Below are positions 60,161 to 64,000 of a stretch of 64,000 nt of DNA, piece by piece. Position numbers and translations under genes: made by a program. The DNA lies in the NCBI RefSeq assembly GCF_963966145.1, contig NC_091047.1, forward strand, positions 11,098,001-11,162,000, read 5' to 3'. This stretch comes from Tenebrio molitor (lineage: Eukaryota > Arthropoda > Insecta > Coleoptera > Tenebrionidae). The notes beneath the pieces are model-generated. The model saw only the letters and a list, made by a program, of their open reading frames with translations. It ran no database searches and had not been told where the DNA came from. The stretch's first letter is position 1. The number at the start of each line of letters is the position of its first letter.

Positions 60161-62592
60161 AAACAACATTGTAGGTATCCACCTTTGATACAGGTCTCAC
60201 TTTCATGGGTAGAGAGTGACGAAGGTTCCTGTAAACGTGTTCAGGAATTAACCCGGTTCAGACTTGTTATTTTGCTCACACCATTGCTCAAACGCACCTG
60301 AAGGCGTGTGGTTAGTGTTTTTCCACATTTCATCTCGCTCCTTTCGTCCCTCTTTCTTTCTCTTTGAGTGATATTGATTTCAATCAATCACCAATTCTCG
60401 GCAAAATCCCCCTTAAACCCGGAACACTTCCAATTGCAGATTTGCAATTATTAAAAACCCAGCCGGAATTCGTCAATAGTTTCTTTTTGTAAAAGTTGTC
60501 GATTTAGTAGCAGTTGGAAGATTTGTTTTGATTTATTTACGAACACGTACATCTGCAGAACATGATTTATGGTAGTGTTCAGCGTTCTGCGACAGATGAA
60601 ACAAAAACACAAAGCTCGCACAGCAAAGGCACAACACTTCCTCCCAGCCCGGACTCCCGGAACTCACACATACACACACGCGAGCTCTCGCTTTCCCCAA
60701 CTAGTCTCCTCTGACAAATGGCTTTTGTTAAAACCTAACCCAATTTCGGATATTTTCACTTAAAACTTTTCGCGCCCGACCCTCCCAGCTCCAACAAATA
60801 TTTAATTACGAAGCGGGAAGTGTAAACAATTATTTATACAGTGTGTACGAGGTTCGGCCTGCACTCGGGGCGGTTTACGACCTCACTGTTTATACTTATC
60901 ATAAGCCTTGTCATAATGCCTGTTAATTTTAAGTAAATGGGAGCGCTCCTAGTTTATTATGTAACGACCGCCCTTCCTGAGAAAGTTGTTGGAGAAAATG
61001 ATGTCAATAATAAAACAGTGTAGGCAAACAATTTATTTACGGACAATGGCGAGGCAAGGACGTGACGAGCGGGGATTAATTCATTCGGGGCCTCCAATAA
61101 AAACGCGCCCCCGTGGCGCAACCCTTGCCTGAATGGGGATAGTTTTAAATAAACGTTTCTCGCCAATACGGCCCTTAGAATACTGATGAACGGGGTGGTC
61201 GTGGGCTTATCGCGAATTGGGGCTGCGATATGAAAGTTAATACGAAACGCAGTTTTGCTAATATTATTGTTAAATTAATAACGACGAGTTAATGTAATAG
61301 AAAGCCAACATCGCATGTGTTATCTAAGGTTAATATTTACCGACCTAAATTATGTTTGATTTCCATTTGTCTCCCCGTTCGACATGCACAGAACAATGCC
61401 ACCCTGCTACGCAGCCACTACCCCGTATTACATTTCCCTGCAGCGATGGTCCATTTTTTACGACCCTCTTAGACCGACGACCCTATGCACCTCCTAGTAA
61501 TTAGTGACCACCGACAAAGCTTTGTTTAATCAATTTGGTTGTATTATTTGCACTATAAAAGACACACGTAATAATCCGAGTAAATTTGAATAACTTTGTG
61601 TTCAATTTGCATAGCCGAAACAAAACATGGACGCAGAACAAGACCGGACTGAATAAGCAGGAATTAAAGATGTTTGCCAACAATTCGTGCGCTGAAAGCG
61701 CAAAACGCTTTTGGCTTATGTATACATAAAAAATTCCACGCTTACGCAAATTTCGCAGTTTTGTTGTATTGTTAAGTAATTTCCGCAGCTGGTGGTGTTT
61801 GGTTAACGTTTTTCTTATTTGTTTTTCTTGGGGCATGTTCGTGGCTTGTTTCAAATTTTATTCCGTCCATTTTTGTTTGAGCAGTGCTTGCGAGCTGGTA
61901 ACAATAAAAAGAAAATTGCTGTTGGATGGTGGGTCGTGGAAAAGTTGTAACCTTTAAAATTAATTTGCGCATCATCAGCACGAAAGGCAGATCTGAATTA
62001 AATTAAAAGTGTATTCGATCGTGCCGTAGCAGTGTTTGTTGCTGTCGAAAGCCGGCTTACGGCCAATAAATAATTAAAAAAGTTTTTTTCGCTTCACTGA
62101 AAAAAGTTTGAATCGATGCGATCCAACTGTGATGATGAAAATTCGTTAAATGTTTGCCCTAAGTTGGTTAGACTTTTTTACTCCACTAGTTAAGTGGAAG
62201 GGTCTTCCACCTACATACCTGGATTTTTTAAAGCTGACGATGGGAATTCCTGTAAGGATAATAAATTCCTAATAAAATTTTCACACCAACTTCAAATTAA
62301 AAAAAGCAGGAATGCTTTTACTATTTGCAATGATTGATTTAAATTTATATTTTAACTTTACTTTTATTATTATTTTAGGTTTCTAATAATTTAAATAATG
62401 TTATTTGAAACTTTTTCAAACCAAAACTAGTAAAATTATGTTAAGGTAATTCCACATCGCGTTGTTTCCTTTTTTTGCCAAGTAATGTATAGCTCACCAT
62501 AAGATAATAAAAGTGTCTTTCTTATTTCTAACCACTCGTTCCTGAGCCTACCGCCATAAGCCGAAATGCTACTTATGAAGACTTATAAAAGT
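60161..62592. other. stretch with GC-richer islands 60.2-61.5 kb
   Basis: No recognised gene. A strong minus acceptor (ttttgtttcatctgtcgcag) near 60593 leads into open frames without a clear donor. TTTATTTACGG and CCAATAAAAACG motifs at about 61030-61110 resemble homeodomain sites; regulatory role speculative. Confidence 0.25.
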
Positions 62593-62847
62593 TTGAGGTG
62601 TTGGATTTTCTCATGGGCTGTGAGTCATATCCGCGCAAACGACTAATATCGGTCTCAAGTAGTCGCTACAAACCGACCGGAAAACGTCGTCATTCGTTAT
62701 GTTAGTGTTGTCTCTCTCTCTTGTGTATTTGCGTGCAAGGTAGTCGACGTTTTCAGTTTTCATTTACAGGTTTTTCACTGGTTTGCAGCTTCGCCTTCGC
62801 GCAGATATTTCTAAGGTCACAGCCCATGAGAGAATCCAACACCTCTA
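62593..62847. mobile_element. family E inverted-repeat element, copy 2
   Basis: GAGGTGTTGGATTTTCTCAT then gggctgtga is mirrored at the right (cacagcccatgagagaatcc). The right tip has TA, the left TT. Interior shared with 51082-51326 except a block at about 62640-62730. Confidence 0.85.
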
Positions 62848-63892
62848 CCTTGGTGAATTTTAAAACTAGAGCTTTTCTTTGATATGCAAGTGTAACAGAC
62901 CACCAAGTTTTGTTTTTTTGTCAGTGATAGTGAGTGATGGGAAACTTTTTGTACTACTACGTCAGTCTAGGGGGCGATGTATTCACTACGAGTACATTTG
63001 GCCGAGACAGAAAAGTGACATCGTTTCTTTAGAAAATTCCTGAATTAACTGTCGGTTATAGTGCGGTTGTGTGACAGCGCGGGTCAAATCCGCACCGCAC
63101 AAGCCGGAGTTATAACCCTAGAACACTGTACGTTGTACATAAAATGGAAGTTTGATTCATTAAAGTGAGACTTGACCCAGTTGGTGAAAAAATCAAATAA
63201 TTGTGTAAAATGTGTTCAGTTAGGTCATTTAAAGACCCAATTATTTCGTTTGCTAGAACATAAATGTTTTAAGTACAAGCTGTCTGGCACTAGAAGTACG
63301 CAAAAGTAATAATTAGCAAATTTATTACACACCAGAAGTTTAAAGAAGTTATTATTTTCCACTTTACAATTTGTGAACACGAGTATGCACTTTGCGTTGT
63401 ATTCAATTTAAACTATTCTTTTATTTTGGTTTCTCATTTCTTATTAAAGTCCAACTTTTATTAACTTGAAGTAAGTAATTGATTGTATTTTTATTATTTT
63501 CTTCTATTTCATGGTGACAACGGAGTGCTGGACAATGTTACGAAAGGGATTGCTGAAGAGCCACCCTTGACGACCTCGTATATGTGGTATTTCCACTCTT
63601 CATCAATAATCCAGAATCCAAATTATCAGTCAATTCTTTTTTCAGCTGACGGTTGCGTGCATTTGAAAGGGTAATACTTCTGCAATAACATTCACGATTA
63701 CTCGCAGCTAGACAATAACGTTGTCCGCGTACAACAGTATTCTCCATTAATACGTAAATATATCCCACTCTGTGTTGAATGTTTCTTTGCAAAAGGAATA
63801 AAAAGGATATTTTAATACTGACATCTGTTCTCTTTTTCATTAGATGTAAGTAAGTCTAATGCGCAAATGAGCATATTAAACAGTCATGGTAT
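62848..63892. other. unannotated stretch
   Basis: A small GC-rich foldback (gtgcgg..ccgcac inside ggttata..tataacc) lies at 63053-63118. Otherwise nothing is recognised. Confidence 0.25.
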
Positions 63893-64000
63893 TATACAGT
63901 GAGCGGCAAAAGTATGGAATAAATTCATTAAAAATTAAACAAAATTTAAAAAAAAAAATATTTGGACAGGTCAATTTTAGTTTATAAAAATACATATTCT
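63893..64000 (+). mobile_element. Tc1/mariner-like element end, cut by the window edge
   Basis: TACAGTGAGCGGCAAAAGTA then tggaataaa starts at a TA and has the CAGTG.GCGGC.AAAAGT style of Tc1-like terminal repeats. The rest lies beyond base 64000. Confidence 0.5.

Noticed and set aside
63060..63110. tRNA-like gcgggtcaaatccgc
   Set aside because: The loop has the wrong size and no cloverleaf forms. It is a GC-rich foldback.
1..64000. CRISPR arrays, operons, riboswitches, rRNA genes
   Set aside because: None seen. Sequence style, splice signals and transposons are those of an animal nuclear genome.

Overview
The window looks like animal nuclear DNA, most likely from an arthropod and probably an insect. 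It is AT-rich and has no operons. It is full of short non-coding inverted-repeat elements flanked by TA, plus decayed mariner, LINE-like and DIRS-like retroelement pieces. A beetle would fit this style of repeat content, but nothing seen here proves the order.

No long intact protein-coding gene is present. The long open frames are not recognisable, and several lie on repeats. The best coding evidence is a few short minus-strand exon candidates with proper splice signals. At the left edge, three small exons (1658-1742, 1120-1151, 122-171) join in frame. They would encode a signal peptide followed by a cysteine-containing segment, and the gene would continue beyond base 1. Two more candidates at 54683-54774 and 49471-49552 join through a split AA|G codon. 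Weaker candidates are at 10743-10802 (minus) and 24894-24995 (plus). Much of the window may therefore be intron or upstream DNA of one or more large minus-strand genes. The protein families are not recognised.

Layout: 1-1742 is the start of the candidate secreted-protein gene. 2-7 kb holds two copies of a GATCAACAATTA-ended element (family B) and another TA-flanked element, followed by a decayed coding remnant with a SAP-like motif (7.1-7.6 kb). 9.4-9.7 kb is a LINE-like reverse-transcriptase tail. 11.9-15.4 kb holds a small element, a pogo/Tigger-like end, two family C copies and a long CTCG-loop foldback. 18.6-19.0 kb is a mariner transposase pseudogene. 20.57-23.95 kb is almost solid transposon: a three-level nest, two abutting elements sharing one TA, a long-armed foldback and family B copy 3. 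25.4-28.4 kb has three more inverted-repeat elements. 30.3-30.7 kb has tandem repeats and a foldback. 33-37 kb has several inverted-repeat elements and a GTCCGGTAGG cluster. 40 kb, 49 kb and 52.4-53.05 kb carry family H. 44.4-45.8 kb is a DIRS-like polymerase remnant. 47.6-48.1 kb has two adjacent elements, and 51.1 and 62.6 kb are two copies of family E. 53.7 kb is family C copy 4. 58.7-59.7 kb is a cluster of four foldbacks, 60.07 kb is a pre-miRNA-like hairpin, and the right edge enters a Tc1-like element.

GC-richer islands without clear ORFs (about 19.3-19.7, 24.3-25.2, 28.7-29.1, 35.7-36.3, 40.5-41.4, 49.9-50.5, 54.6-55.4, 56.0-56.6 and 60.2-61.5 kb) are candidate conserved regulatory blocks or places for further small exons. 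All assignments were made by eye without database searches.
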